From Chitinophagales bacterium (GTDB lineage Bacteria; Bacteroidota; Bacteroidia; Chitinophagales; Saprospiraceae), in contig JAAFIM010000015.1 of the NCBI GenBank assembly GCA_013297745.1, forward strand, positions 1 to 64,000: DNA of 64,000 nt. Direction: 5' to 3'. The position numbers were made by a program, and so were the translations under genes. Below the pieces are notes generated by a model that had not been told where the DNA came from, searched no databases, and saw nothing but the letters and a program-made list of their open reading frames with translations. Below, in pieces: positions 8,478-17,322 of this stretch. The stretch's first letter is position 1, and each line of letters starts with the position of its first letter.

Positions 8478-8500
8478 TTTTTTTTTTTTTTTTTTTTTTT
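8478..8500. repeat. 23-base T homopolymer
   Basis: An uninterrupted run of 23 T on the + strand, by far the longest homopolymer in the window, 100 bp upstream of the start of the HETRH gene. Runs of this length slip readily in replication. Confidence 0.95.
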
Positions 8501-8599
8501 CTAATTTTCAATTATTTTTTTACAAAAAAATTTGGAGGTTTAAAATAAAAATATGAGCTTTGCAGCGCAATTCTTAAAAAAGTTAAAACAAACTGAAAA

Positions 8600-9826
8600 A
8601 TGGCAACATTGGAAGAATATAAAATCCGCTTGGCGGCTGTGATTGAAGCGTATAAAATTTTGTTTGGCGGTAAACCGAAATGGGACGCTGAAGAAAAAAT
8701 TATCAATACACTCAAAGACGATTTTAAAAAATTGAACTTGAACAAATTCTTTGATTTTTCTGCTAATGATGCAGAAAAAGCGACTACCGAAGAGCTTAAA
8801 AAGCGTCTAGAAAATTGGGTAGCTGCTGCGGGAGAATTAGAGAAAAAATTTCCTAAAAAGAAGCAAATAATAGATAGCGAAGTTAACAGTTTCAATGCTT
8901 ATGTCTTAAGAATAAATAAAGCGCAAGAAATTGGAGCAGACCCAGCAATTCAAAAATCTGTTGCAGAAAAAATTGATAAAAATTACCAACAAGCCTTTGG
9001 TAATGCTCTTGCAAAACTTAATAATAAACAAAGCGACCCAACAATCAATAAGTTTATGACAAATATGACTGATTTGCTAAAAACTGGTCAAGTGGCAGTA
9101 GAAGGTCAAGATTTGGGAAAAACAACAGCGGGAAAAATTATGGTAAAAGATGGCGTTTTTACTGTGGTTATCAATTCATCGCCAACTGCTCTTTGTAATC
9201 AATCTTTTGTAGACATCATTTCAGCAGAGGCTAAGGCGGAATGGAAAAAATTGCAAGAAAAACAAGATAATGAGGATGAAATGACTACTGGCGAACAAAA
9301 AAAATTGCTTTGGTACAAAAAAAGTGAAGAAGCCTCAAAACAGGATAAAGAAAGAACGATTTTACACGAAACTCGCCATTTGCTACAAGCCAAAGAAGGC
9401 AAAATGTTACAAACTAACAATAAAGGTTCTTCTATCCTCACATATGACATAACTGACGAGGTAGAAGCCTTCCAAACAGAAGCCTCTGTGTTTGGTTTTG
9501 TCAAAATTGGAGGTGAAATTTTAAAAAAAGAAGAAATTACGATTGCCAATGTTAGTTTAGACTCTTATTATGCCAAATTACCACAAAAACCGTTGTCTAT
9601 TAGTTTAAAAATTGTAGAGCTTTTGCCTTTTGAAAATCTAAATGCAGAAAATGCTAAATTTACTACTATAGAGGATTTAAAAAATTATGTTGTAGCAAAA
9701 ACAGGAATAAAATTGACAGAATTAGACAAAATAACAGCAGCCAGCACTTTACAAGAGTTGTTGGAACTAAAATGTGCCGATGAAAAAACTGTTTGGGAAC
9801 ATTTAGACATAGCAAAAACATGGTAA
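8600..9826 (+). CDS. Putative zinc metallopeptidase-like protein with HETRH motif
   Basis: 408 residues, no signal peptide or membrane helix. The first ~150 residues are Lys/Glu-rich and helical. At residues 256-260 HETRH fits the HExxH zinc-binding motif in a helical context (ERTILHETRHLLQAKEG), and DEVEAFQTEASVFGF about 30 residues later offers acidic third-ligand candidates, as in gluzincins. I do not recognise the family. Possible roles are a cytosolic protease or an effector; the ATG of the next, secreted gene overlaps its stop by 7 bp, so the two are translationally coupled. Confidence 0.6.
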   Translation: MATLEEYKIRLAAVIEAYKILFGGKPKWDAEEKIINTLKDDFKKLNLNKFFDFSANDAEKATTEELKKRLENWVAAAGELEKKFPKKKQIIDSEVNSFNAYVLRINKAQEIGADPAIQKSVAEKIDKNYQQAFGNALAKLNNKQSDPTINKFMTNMTDLLKTGQVAVEGQDLGKTTAGKIMVKDGVFTVVINSSPTALCNQSFVDIISAEAKAEWKKLQEKQDNEDEMTTGEQKKLLWYKKSEEASKQDKERTILHETRHLLQAKEGKMLQTNNKGSSILTYDITDEVEAFQTEASVFGFVKIGGEILKKEEITIANVSLDSYYAKLPQKPLSISLKIVELLPFENLNAENAKFTTIEDLKNYVVAKTGIKLTELDKITAASTLQELLELKCADEKTVWEHLDIAKTW

Positions 9827-10764
9827 AACTCCTTTTGTTGTTCTTTATTTCTATCGCTTATGTGGCGCAAGCCCAATACATATACATGCACAGGCAAGCC
9901 AATTTATTAGATTCATTGAGAAAAAACTATTTTTGGGATTATGCTATGTTGCAAAAACATGAGCCCAAATGTTTTTTATTTTGGTATTCTTCTGTCAATG
10001 GTGTAGAAGAAAGTTATATTAAAAACTCTTTATCTTTATCTTTGTTGCCCAATAAGCGTTTTGAAGCTGTAGCTTCATTGAGTGGTAGCGAACAAATGTA
10101 TAAAGCTATCCAAGGCAGCTATTCACAGCTTTTTATGAGTTATAAATTTACTTTTGATACAGCCCAAACTTGTTATTTATCTGCCGATTTGCTAACTGAT
10201 AGTCTGCTAACTGATAGCAGTTATTATTTTTTGCCTATAGAAACTGATAGTTTTTGGATTTATGAAAATGGCGAAAAGACTTTGCATTATCCTCGCGATA
10301 CGGCTATTTATAAGCGTGTAATTATCACTGATAGCGTTGCTTTGGCGCGTAGCACGTACATAATACTTTGTCCTGGTGTATTCTGGAAACGGAGGCGATG
10401 CGAAAAAGATAGTTATGATTCTATAGATTTAGGATTTAAAGTTATACTATTTAAAACGAAAACTAAAAACTGCCAACTTCAAATCGCTATCAAAGAGCAA
10501 GTTTCTACGCCTTTGCAGATTGATAAAGCGGGATTGTTTTTAATAAAATTTTATTATAATCCTGTAAAAATAAGCACGGTAAAAAGAACAAGAATGATGC
10601 TGGATTGCCGATATCATTTTATGGAAATTATATCCCAAGATGCGTTTATTTTGGATTTAGACAATTGGGATTTTATTTTGCCTAATAGCCATATTTATTT
10701 GCACTCTGATTATTGCAATGCCAGTAGAGGCAGTACAAGCGATTGTAGCACGATTCGCAAATAG
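9820..10764 (+). CDS. Secreted protein of unknown function
   Basis: 314 residues from ATG 9820, preferred over an in-frame start at 9793 because MVKLLLLFFISIAYVAQAQ is a clean signal peptide. The ATG overlaps the stop of the HETRH gene. The mature protein has scattered Cys and many Tyr/Ser/Asp; residues around 125-135 contain a short internal repeat (LLTDS twice), mirrored as a 15-bp DNA tandem. No family recognised. Coupling to the upstream gene suggests a functional pair. Confidence 0.7.
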   Translation: MVKLLLLFFISIAYVAQAQYIYMHRQANLLDSLRKNYFWDYAMLQKHEPKCFLFWYSSVNGVEESYIKNSLSLSLLPNKRFEAVASLSGSEQMYKAIQGSYSQLFMSYKFTFDTAQTCYLSADLLTDSLLTDSSYYFLPIETDSFWIYENGEKTLHYPRDTAIYKRVIITDSVALARSTYIILCPGVFWKRRRCEKDSYDSIDLGFKVILFKTKTKNCQLQIAIKEQVSTPLQIDKAGLFLIKFYYNPVKISTVKRTRMMLDCRYHFMEIISQDAFILDLDNWDFILPNSHIYLHSDYCNASRGSTSDCSTIRK

Positions 10765-10774
10765 TTTATTTTAA

Positions 10775-10798
10775 AGCTCGCACAAGCGGGCTTTTTTT
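10775..10798 (+). terminator. Rho-independent terminator
   Basis: AGCTCGC / GCGGGCT stem with an ACAA loop and seven T. Confidence 0.85.
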
Positions 10799-10821
10799 AT
10801 TTGTATTTTATAAAAAATGGC

Positions 10822-10829
10822 TAACTTTG
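10822..10829 (+). promoter_or_regulatory. Bacteroidota -7 element (TAACTTTG)
   Basis: TAACTTTG with a TTG about 20 bp upstream; 18 bp before the ATG at 10848. Confidence 0.65.
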
Positions 10830-10847
10830 CTACCAAATTCAACGCTG

Positions 10848-11513
10848 ATGAAATATATTTTTAGTTTATTGTGCTCTCTATTTTTGTTCATGTTAGGTTG
10901 TCAAGAAGTAAAAAAACCTTTTCTATTGGATAAGATAAACACAAGAAAGGTTTGGGAGCGATTTTTTAGCTTTTCTGTTAAAGAATTACATAAAATGAAT
11001 CTCTTTCCTCAAAGCTGCAAACTAGACACAAGTACACTTGAAGAAATGATGAAGGCTAGTAGCTGCATCCAACACGAATTAAAAATTATAGCTGATACTA
11101 AACGCCTAAATATCGTTATAGATAGCATTCGCCAATATGCTGAGAATTGCTTAACTGGCGACACTTTACATTTAGCTGTGGAAAATTCAGGGCGGACACT
11201 ACATACGTGGACTTATTATACATTTTTTTCAAAAATCAATGATACACTATTCAACGAGATTCGTTTTAGCTATTGTTGGTCAGACGAAAAAAAGCATTAT
11301 GTTGGTGAATGCAATCAAACAAGAATTTTTATTGATTTACACCATAATTACATTTACGATTATTGTAGAGGTAAAGAAAAGCGAAATTTTGTCAAAGAAA
11401 AGCGAAAAAACGAACATACTTTGGGCTTTGGTGATTACCAAGCTTACTTTCGTTTTGTGCGTCTGCCCAATGATTCTGTAAAATTGGATGATATGGCTTT
11501 GTATTTATATTAA
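10848..11513 (+). CDS. Putative lipoprotein, unknown function
   Basis: 221 residues from the ATG at 10848, which opens a lipoprotein signal peptide (MKYIFSLLCSLFLFMLGC). The mature part is hydrophilic with several Cys and aromatic residues; no known motif. Own promoter upstream and terminator downstream make it a single-gene unit. Confidence 0.72.
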   Translation: MKYIFSLLCSLFLFMLGCQEVKKPFLLDKINTRKVWERFFSFSVKELHKMNLFPQSCKLDTSTLEEMMKASSCIQHELKIIADTKRLNIVIDSIRQYAENCLTGDTLHLAVENSGRTLHTWTYYTFFSKINDTLFNEIRFSYCWSDEKKHYVGECNQTRIFIDLHHNYIYDYCRGKEKRNFVKEKRKNEHTLGFGDYQAYFRFVRLPNDSVKLDDMALYLY

Positions 11514-11519
11514 TTCTTT

Positions 11520-11549
11520 GCCCCTTGCCTTGCGCTTGGGGCTTTTTTT
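11520..11549 (+). terminator. Rho-independent terminator
   Basis: GCCCC / GGGGC hairpin followed by seven T. Confidence 0.75.
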
Positions 11550-11572
11550 GTTGTGATATTCTAAAAAATGGC

Positions 11573-11580
11573 TAACTTTG
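11573..11580 (+). promoter_or_regulatory. Bacteroidota -7 element (TAACTTTG)
   Basis: TAACTTTG, 21 bp before the ATG at 11602; the surrounding AAAATGGCTAACTTTGC is nearly the same as the promoter at 10822. Confidence 0.65.
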
Positions 11581-11601
11581 CGATTTAAAAGTAATAACAA
11601 T

Positions 11602-12585
11602 ATGGAATTTAGAACCGTCATAGAAGCACCCAAAAAAGTTTTTAAAATTGATTATGAATCAAAAATTTTGACATTGGGTTCTTGTTTTGCCGAAAATATA
11701 GGGCAAAAATTAGCAGATTTGAAATATAATATCTTGCTCAATCCATTTGGTACTTTGTACAATCCCATTTCTATAGCTAAAAGTCTTAATTTGTTGAAAG
11801 ACAAGGCTTTGCAAACAGAAAATGATATTTTTGAAGAGCAAGAAGTTTGGAAAAATTTTAATTTTCACAGCCGTTTTTCCGACACCAAAAAAGATAAATT
11901 TCTAAAAGCTATCAATCAAAATGTAGAAATTGGCAATCAATTTTTGCAAAAAGCCAATGTTTTAATTATCACTTTAGGCACAGCTTGGGTTTATTCGTTA
12001 ATCACTAATAATGAAGTAGTTAGCAATTGCCACAAAGCCAACCCAAATAATTTTAATCGGTATAAAGTCAATGTCAATCAAATTATAGAGGCGTTGGAAT
12101 TTATATTTTTGCAACAAAAAGGCGCGAAAAGTGATTTTAAAATTATACTCACGGTTAGCCCAATTCGCCATTTGAAAGATGGTTTGGTAGAAAATAGTTT
12201 GAGCAAAGCGACTTTGCGTTTAGCTGTGGATTATTTTTGTGAGAAATATCCCAGTTGGATTTTCTATTTTCCCGCTTACGAGCTTATGTTGGACGACTTG
12301 CGCGATTATCGTTTTTATGAAACGGATATGCTGCATCCGTCGGCTATGGCTATAGATATTATTTGGAATTATTTTGAAACTCATTTTTTGAGCGAAAAAG
12401 ACCAAGGCACGAGAAATAAAATTGTAGCTGTGCGCAGGGCTGCTTCGCATCGCCCGACCAATAGCCAAACCAGCGTTTATCAAAAATTTGTAGGCGACAA
12501 TCTGATAAAAATACAGCAATTGCAGAATAAAATCAAACACAGCAATTGGGACGAAGAGTTGGCTTTTTTTGAGCAGTTTTTATAA
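11602..12585 (+). CDS. GSCFA family protein (SGNH-like hydrolase)
   Basis: 327 residues from ATG 11602. LTLGSCFAENIGQKL near the N-terminus is the motif that names the GSCFA family, a branch of the GDSL/SGNH hydrolase-like proteins; LGTAWVY and HPSAMAIDIIW are further conserved pieces, the latter placing a His where SGNH enzymes have their catalytic DxxH. No signal peptide, so probably cytoplasmic. Substrate unknown. Sole gene between its own promoter and a bidirectional terminator. Confidence 0.85.
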   Translation: MEFRTVIEAPKKVFKIDYESKILTLGSCFAENIGQKLADLKYNILLNPFGTLYNPISIAKSLNLLKDKALQTENDIFEEQEVWKNFNFHSRFSDTKKDKFLKAINQNVEIGNQFLQKANVLIITLGTAWVYSLITNNEVVSNCHKANPNNFNRYKVNVNQIIEALEFIFLQQKGAKSDFKIILTVSPIRHLKDGLVENSLSKATLRLAVDYFCEKYPSWIFYFPAYELMLDDLRDYRFYETDMLHPSAMAIDIIWNYFETHFLSEKDQGTRNKIVAVRRAASHRPTNSQTSVYQKFVGDNLIKIQQLQNKIKHSNWDEELAFFEQFL

Positions 12586-12590
12586 AAAAA

Positions 12591-12621
12591 AAGAGTTTAT
12601 CCTTTCGGGTAAACTCTTTTT
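12591..12621. terminator. Bidirectional terminator between convergent genes
   Basis: AAGAGTTTATCC pairs with GGGTAAACTCTT around a short loop, flanked by an A run and a T run, so it can stop transcripts from both sides. Confidence 0.85.
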
Positions 12622-12639
12622 GCATTTGGTATAATCAAC

Positions 12640-13284
12640 TTATCTCAAGTCGCCGATATTGGCTACCAATTCATAAACTGCGAAAGTTTGAACGATTTGA
12701 TTTTCTTCTTGATTGAGTTCTATCGGAATTTGTAGGGCTTTGATACCAGCTACAGCATCAGGCAAAGCGATTTTGGCAACTTCTTTCCCATTGACGAAAA
12801 TTTTGTTTTCTGCTGTTGCGCCAAAGCGTTTGACACTCGCAATATCGCGATTTCTAATATCAGACATCACGCCATTTTCGCGAATAATGCCCTGTTTTTG
12901 CCCATCAACGGTAATTTCTGTGCCTTTGGTGGTGGTGCGAAATACGTACTCGTGGTTGGAAGTAAGCACATACATCAACGAATTTTTGGCAGGCCCTATG
13001 TATTTGCGGAAAGCATAAGCGAAAATTGGCTGACCTGTAGTGGATAAAAACACGCCGTTGCCTGTGCGGGTTTGGCCAGCGTCTAGAATTTGGTCTAATT
13101 CGTTGGAAGAGATTTCTTCAGACCAATTTTCTAAACCATTTTTGAACTGCACTACTTTTTGTTTGAGTTCGGCTAAATCGTCTGCAATTTCTGACGAATT
13201 GATAGGTTGTACATTTTTTAGAAATTTGAGCATTGCGAATGCGCCCACTACCAAAATAGCTACGCCGATAAGAATGTAAATCAT
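12640..13284 (-). CDS. Single-pass membrane protein, unknown function
   Basis: 214 residues. One N-terminal membrane helix (IYILIGVAILVVGAFAMLKF), then a helical linker and a beta-rich C-terminal domain (residues about 75-190) with Gly/Val/Thr-rich strands such as FRTTTKGTEITVDGQ. No family recognised. It ends at the bidirectional terminator; the downstream-encoded Lys-rich protein lies 45 bp upstream on the same strand. Confidence 0.7.
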   Translation of the reverse strand: MIYILIGVAILVVGAFAMLKFLKNVQPINSSEIADDLAELKQKVVQFKNGLENWSEEISSNELDQILDAGQTRTGNGVFLSTTGQPIFAYAFRKYIGPAKNSLMYVLTSNHEYVFRTTTKGTEITVDGQKQGIIRENGVMSDIRNRDIASVKRFGATAENKIFVNGKEVAKIALPDAVAGIKALQIPIELNQEENQIVQTFAVYELVANIGDLR

Positions 13285-13329
13285 CGTTTTAAAAAATTTT
13301 ATGAATTTGAAAAGGTGAAAACTGGAGTA

Positions 13330-13941
13330 TTATTTACTTTTTTTACTTTTATTGGCTTTGGGAGCTTTATTTTTTTGCTCGTGTAGTTTTGTGCAAGTTT
13401 TGCAATAGGTTTTGAATTTATACTGCTTGGCGTGAGGCATTTCTGTGTCTGGGAATTTTTCGTAGCTGGTCGCGCTGTAGTCGCCGCTCAATTCTAAAGG
13501 CACATTATGAACTTCACAGCGTTGGAAAGTTGCGCCTTTATCTTTTTGTTTTTGGGCTTTGAGGGCTTCGCGTTCTTCTTTTATCATCACTTTGGTGCAT
13601 TTGTCGCAGCAACGGCGATAATTAAGTTGTTTGGCGAAAGGGTGTCCTTCACTCAAGCTAAAATCTGAAGCATTGGCGCGATAATTATCACTCAACGACA
13701 TTCTTTTGCGGTGAACGGGGCAAACCACTAGCGTATTTTTTTCTTCGCGGCTCATTTCATTGATACCAGCCAATTTGGCTTCTTCATTGGCGGCTTTGAT
13801 AGCGGCGAGTTCTTTTTTAGTTTTTGGTTTAGTTGTTTTACCTGTTGTTTTTGGGTCTTTTTCTTTGGGTTTTTGAGCGAAACTATCCACACCACACAAG
13901 AGAAAGCAAAGGAGGAGGGCAAAAATTTGATACATTTTCAT
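13330..13941 (-). CDS. Secreted Lys-rich protein with two CxxH...CxxC modules
   Basis: 203 residues with a signal peptide (cleavage after DSFAQ). After a Lys/Thr/Pro-rich segment come two related ~55-residue modules: module 1 has CPVH, LSDNYRA, HPFAKQL and CCDKC; module 2 has CEVH, LSGDYSA, MPHAKQY and CKTC. Each thus offers a CxxH plus CxxC set, suited to zinc or other metal binding, or to disulfides in the periplasm. The C-terminus is Lys/Ala-rich. Not assigned to a known family; metal binding is inferred from motif geometry only. Confidence 0.7.
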   Translation of the reverse strand: MKMYQIFALLLCFLLCGVDSFAQKPKEKDPKTTGKTTKPKTKKELAAIKAANEEAKLAGINEMSREEKNTLVVCPVHRKRMSLSDNYRANASDFSLSEGHPFAKQLNYRRCCDKCTKVMIKEEREALKAQKQKDKGATFQRCEVHNVPLELSGDYSATSYEKFPDTEMPHAKQYKFKTYCKTCTKLHEQKNKAPKANKSKKSK

Positions 13942-14002
13942 AAGAAAAAAAGAAATTAGAAAGTTAGGGGGTTAATGTTTGAATAACAAAATTGTGATAG
14001 AA

Positions 14003-14737
14003 TTATTTACATTCCCATTGGAAGTTGGAAACTTTAAAAGATTTTTTGCGATAAGAAAAATGCCACCATTCTGTAGTGCTGATGCCAAAACCGTATTTTT
14101 CCATAGTAGAACGGAGCAGGCGGCGGTTGCTGTTGATTGTAGAATTGTGCTGGGTGTAGCTGGGGTAGGCTTCTTTGCCAAAAAAGTCAAATTCTGTGCC
14201 CATATCCAATTCTTGCCCGTTTTTATCCACGATAGTTAAATCTACAGCTGCGCCTTTGTTGTGCATAGAGCCTTTGCTGGGCGGAGCGACATAGCGCGCA
14301 TCGGGAACTTTTTTCCAAAGTTTATTCTGAACGCTCCAAGGGCGATAACAATCGTACATTTTGAGGCGATACGATTTAGTTTTTAACTCGTTATGCACTT
14401 GCAATAAGGCTTTGGCGCTGGCTACTCTTAAAAAACATTTGGGGCAATCGTACATAACTTCACCCACAAAATTATTTTTGGTCGCATAACGAATATCAAA
14501 AACCATATCGGGCGCAATCACTTCCATATCAACCCAAAGCGTATCATTTTGTTTGAGCAATGAATCTACATTGATGATAATTGGGGCAATTTTGGTGCTT
14601 TGGTTGTTATCAGCACGCGCTACAATAGCAGGCGTGGGGGTAGAATTGGGGTTAGCGGCTTGGCTGGGATTATTACATCGCCACAGGGATAAGATTGTTA
14701 TTATAAAACAAAAATGATAAAAAATATGCTTTTTCAT
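14003..14737 (-). CDS. D-Ala-D-Ala dipeptidase, VanX/DdpX-like (peptidase M15D)
   Basis: 244 residues. The zinc site of M15D enzymes is visible: SMHNKGAAVDLTI supplies the SxHxxGxAxD motif and TTEWWHFSY the catalytic Glu and third His. MVFDIRYATKNNFVGEVMY and MYDCYRPWSVQNKLW are also typical. The enzyme should hydrolyse D-Ala-D-Ala dipeptide in cell-wall recycling or turnover. An N-terminal hydrophobic stretch ends at LWRC, so it may be exported, possibly as a lipoprotein. No vanHA genes accompany it, so vancomycin resistance is not implied. A TATCTTTG promoter element lies 23 bp upstream. Confidence 0.9.
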   Translation of the reverse strand: MKKHIFYHFCFIITILSLWRCNNPSQAANPNSTPTPAIVARADNNQSTKIAPIIINVDSLLKQNDTLWVDMEVIAPDMVFDIRYATKNNFVGEVMYDCPKCFLRVASAKALLQVHNELKTKSYRLKMYDCYRPWSVQNKLWKKVPDARYVAPPSKGSMHNKGAAVDLTIVDKNGQELDMGTEFDFFGKEAYPSYTQHNSTINSNRRLLRSTMEKYGFGISTTEWWHFSYRKKSFKVSNFQWECK

Positions 14738-14760
14738 ATAAAAAGACTGTAATTAAAACG

Positions 14761-14768
14761 CAAAGATA
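14761..14768 (-). promoter_or_regulatory. Bacteroidota -7 element (TATCTTTG, minus strand)
   Basis: CAAAGATA on the + strand is TATCTTTG on the minus strand, 23 bp upstream of the dipeptidase start. Confidence 0.55.
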
Positions 14769-14782
14769 AGGTTTTTTACAAA

Positions 14783-14817
14783 AAAAAGCCCACCAATTCA
14801 AAAAATTGGCAGGCTTT
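14783..14817 (-). terminator. Terminator of the peptidoglycan-binding protein gene
   Basis: On the minus strand AAGCC-GCCAATT pairs with AATTGGTGGGCTT and is followed by a T run. Confidence 0.8.
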
Positions 14818-14833
14818 TATCAAAAAATATATT

Positions 14834-15913
14834 TTAGTACCCAATGCCTAAGGCTTTAAGCGTTTGGAAATCTAATTGTCCGATAGGTAAGCTGTTGTCT
14901 TTTTGGAATTTTACCAAAGCAGCTTTAGTTCTTGAACCCATTTGGTCGTCAATGGGGCCTGGGTCGTAACCTTTGGCTTTCAATGCAGCTTGAATTTCTT
15001 TAATTTTTACTGCGTTGAGTTTATTTTGGCAAAGTACTTCTTTCCATTCTGTGTAGCCGCCTTGTTTTACCAATTTGCGATTGGAAACGGTTTTAAATTC
15101 GGCAGGCACTTCTACTGTGCGAGTTTCGGCTGCTTTGGTCATTACCGTTTTTTTCATAGCTTTATATTCAGCAGGAATTTCTATTACGCGAGTTTCTGCT
15201 GGTTTGACCATAACCGTTTTTTTGATGGTTGCATATTCGGCTGGAATGCGGGTTTCTTTGGTAGTCGGGGCTTTGGTCATTACCGTTTTTTTCATAGTTT
15301 TGAATTCAGCTGGCGCAGTAACTTGTTTGGTTGTGGGAGCTGTTTTCATTACTGTTTTGGTAACACTTGCGTATTCGGCAGGCACTTCTACCAAACACCA
15401 AACCAAACAATCATCAGGGTTGGCAGACAAACAACTAGCATCGCCTTTGCGTTTTACCCATTTGGTAGAGGCAGGAGCTATTTCTATTTGTTCGGTTACT
15501 GTTTCGTATACAGCAGGCACTTCTAGCAATTTGACTTCTTCAGGTTTGGTCATTACTGATTCTTCAATATCTTGAAATTGGGCAGCTACAGGCTCAAGAC
15601 GAACAGAAGCGGGTTTGATTTCTACGCGTTCTTCTACAGTTTCAAACACAGCAGGAATAACTTCTATACGGGTAGAAGCGGGTTTGATTTCCACTTGTTC
15701 TTCTATGGTTTGGAATTGGGCTGGCAAAATTTCGATACGCTGGGTAGCTTGTTTTGTCAATACTTCTTCAGTGATATTTTCGTATTGGTCGGGAATGATG
15801 CACTTGGCGTAACATTTACCAGGTTCTGCGTTGGGTGGATAATCTTGAGCTTGCAATTGGTTTTGGGCAAAGCAAAAAGCAGCAAGGAGTAGAACTTTGT
15901 TAAAATGATTCAT
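14834..15913 (-). CDS. Secreted repeat protein with C-terminal peptidoglycan-binding domain
   Basis: 359 residues with a signal peptide (cleavage near LQAQ). Residues about 42-290 are nine to ten copies of a 23-residue unit of the form [YF]xTxxxxVxxKPAxTRxxEIPAE; one copy carries a ~20-residue insertion with three Cys (residues about 157-178). The last 60 residues (IQAALKAKGYDPGPIDDQMG through TLKALGIGY) are a PG_binding_1 domain. The repeats look like an extended beta spacer that would hold the protein on the wall. Own promoter at 15957 and own terminator. Confidence 0.85.
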   Translation of the reverse strand: MNHFNKVLLLAAFCFAQNQLQAQDYPPNAEPGKCYAKCIIPDQYENITEEVLTKQATQRIEILPAQFQTIEEQVEIKPASTRIEVIPAVFETVEERVEIKPASVRLEPVAAQFQDIEESVMTKPEEVKLLEVPAVYETVTEQIEIAPASTKWVKRKGDASCLSANPDDCLVWCLVEVPAEYASVTKTVMKTAPTTKQVTAPAEFKTMKKTVMTKAPTTKETRIPAEYATIKKTVMVKPAETRVIEIPAEYKAMKKTVMTKAAETRTVEVPAEFKTVSNRKLVKQGGYTEWKEVLCQNKLNAVKIKEIQAALKAKGYDPGPIDDQMGSRTKAALVKFQKDNSLPIGQLDFQTLKALGIGY

Positions 15914-15956
15914 TTGTGTTTAAAATAATTTTTTTAGGATAACTGTAATAATTCCG

Positions 15957-15964
15957 CAAAATTA
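15957..15964 (-). promoter_or_regulatory. Bacteroidota -7 element (TAATTTTG, minus strand)
   Basis: CAAAATTA on the + strand, 43 bp upstream of the start of the repeat/peptidoglycan-binding protein. Confidence 0.55.
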
Positions 15965-16012
15965 CACAGTTTTTAGGATTAGAAAAATTTTTTTTGAAAA
16001 AGAGTTAAAATT

Positions 16013-17221
16013 TTATAATTTTGGCCAACAAAAAAAGTACTTTTTGACTTCTTTGGGCTGTATATTGTGTTCTCGCCATTCCGAAATGGGTTTAACTTTA
16101 TCGTCATTCAATAAAATCAAAATTTGTTGTTTGCTGGCGTCATAAGCTTTGTTGGTTTGATTGCCACCAAAAACTAAAAAATCTACATCTTCACTTGTAA
16201 TATCCAATCGCTGCATAATATGGAGACGAGTAGTTTTGATAAAGTCACTTTTAAATTGATTGTCTTGTATCTCAATTTTCAATAATTTTCGTTTCAATAG
16301 CCCTTCCGACAACAACGCAATGACTTTGTCTTGGTGTTGGGCGAACGATTTGAGGGCTGCCAAAATATCGGAATCGTCTAATGCAGCAAATTTTTCTAAC
16401 ACGTTTTTATTCAAATCACTTTCCAAAACTTCATTTTCTATAAAAAAAACTAAATTATCCGATAGATTTTTCCAACGCTCTTGTTTCTTTTTACTCAGCC
16501 AACGCGCTCTTTCTATAATTTTGCACAGCATTTGAGAGGCGCAAACTACAGCTTTGTGCAGATAGACTTGCCAATACATCAGCCGCCGCGCAATCAAAAA
16601 TTTTTCTATAGAATAAATCCCCTTAAATTCCACAACCAATTCATTATCTATCACATTTAGCATTTTTATAATTCGCTCAGAACCCACTTTGCCGTCCGAA
16701 ACGCCCGTGTAATAGCTGTCTCTATTCAAATAGTCTAATCTGTCCATATCCAATTGACCAGAAACTAATTGATGTAAAAATTTTTTAGGATATTCATTTT
16801 TAAAAATAGAAATAGCCAAACTAAGTTTTCCACCAAATTGTTGATTGAGTTCTTCCATCAAAGCCAAAGAAACAATTTCGTGTTCCATTTTCAATAAAGT
16901 ATGTTCCAAAGAATGGGAAAATGGACTATGCCCCAAATCGTGCAAGAGAATAGCCACACAAACCGCTTCTGTTTCTTCTTCGCTGATTGATATGCTTTTG
17001 CGTTTTAGAATTGCTACCGCTTGCTGCATCAAATGTAGCGCGCCCAATGTGTGGGCAAATCGGCTGTGAGTTGCGCCTGTGTACACATATTGTGCCATTC
17101 CTAACTGTGCCACTCGTCTAAGTCGTTGATAATAAGGGTGTTCTATCAAATCAGAAATTAATCCTTCAGGAATTTCTACGAAACCATAAATAGGGTCGTT
17201 GAGTGTTTTGAAATGTTGCAT
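16013..17221 (-). CDS. HD-domain phosphohydrolase (dNTPase/dGTPase-like)
   Basis: 402 residues from the ATG at 17221 (MQHFKTLNDPIYGFVEIPEG); a further in-frame start at 17260 adds only an atypical leader. The metal-binding HD pattern is clear: HSRFAHTLGALHLM, then LLHDLGHSPFSHSLEH, then MDRLDYLNRDSYYTGV with the distal Asp. This is the layout of the SAMHD1/dGTPase-like HD family common in Bacteroidota. Nucleotide hydrolysis is expected; substrate not determined. Alone between other minus-strand genes. Confidence 0.88.
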   Translation of the reverse strand: MQHFKTLNDPIYGFVEIPEGLISDLIEHPYYQRLRRVAQLGMAQYVYTGATHSRFAHTLGALHLMQQAVAILKRKSISISEEETEAVCVAILLHDLGHSPFSHSLEHTLLKMEHEIVSLALMEELNQQFGGKLSLAISIFKNEYPKKFLHQLVSGQLDMDRLDYLNRDSYYTGVSDGKVGSERIIKMLNVIDNELVVEFKGIYSIEKFLIARRLMYWQVYLHKAVVCASQMLCKIIERARWLSKKKQERWKNLSDNLVFFIENEVLESDLNKNVLEKFAALDDSDILAALKSFAQHQDKVIALLSEGLLKRKLLKIEIQDNQFKSDFIKTTRLHIMQRLDITSEDVDFLVFGGNQTNKAYDASKQQILILLNDDKVKPISEWREHNIQPKEVKKYFFCWPKL

Positions 17222-17322
17222 ATTTTTAAAAATTTTGACCTTGTTTATACAATAAAACAAATTTTTCGCGTTATAGTTATATCATTTACAATTTTATTCA
17301 ACATACAACCTTTTTTTGAGAT

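Noticed and set aside
14003-14737. Vancomycin-resistance operon from the VanX-like gene
   Set aside because: No VanH or VanA/B-type ligase or VanRS genes nearby; VanX-like dipeptidases are common in peptidoglycan turnover.
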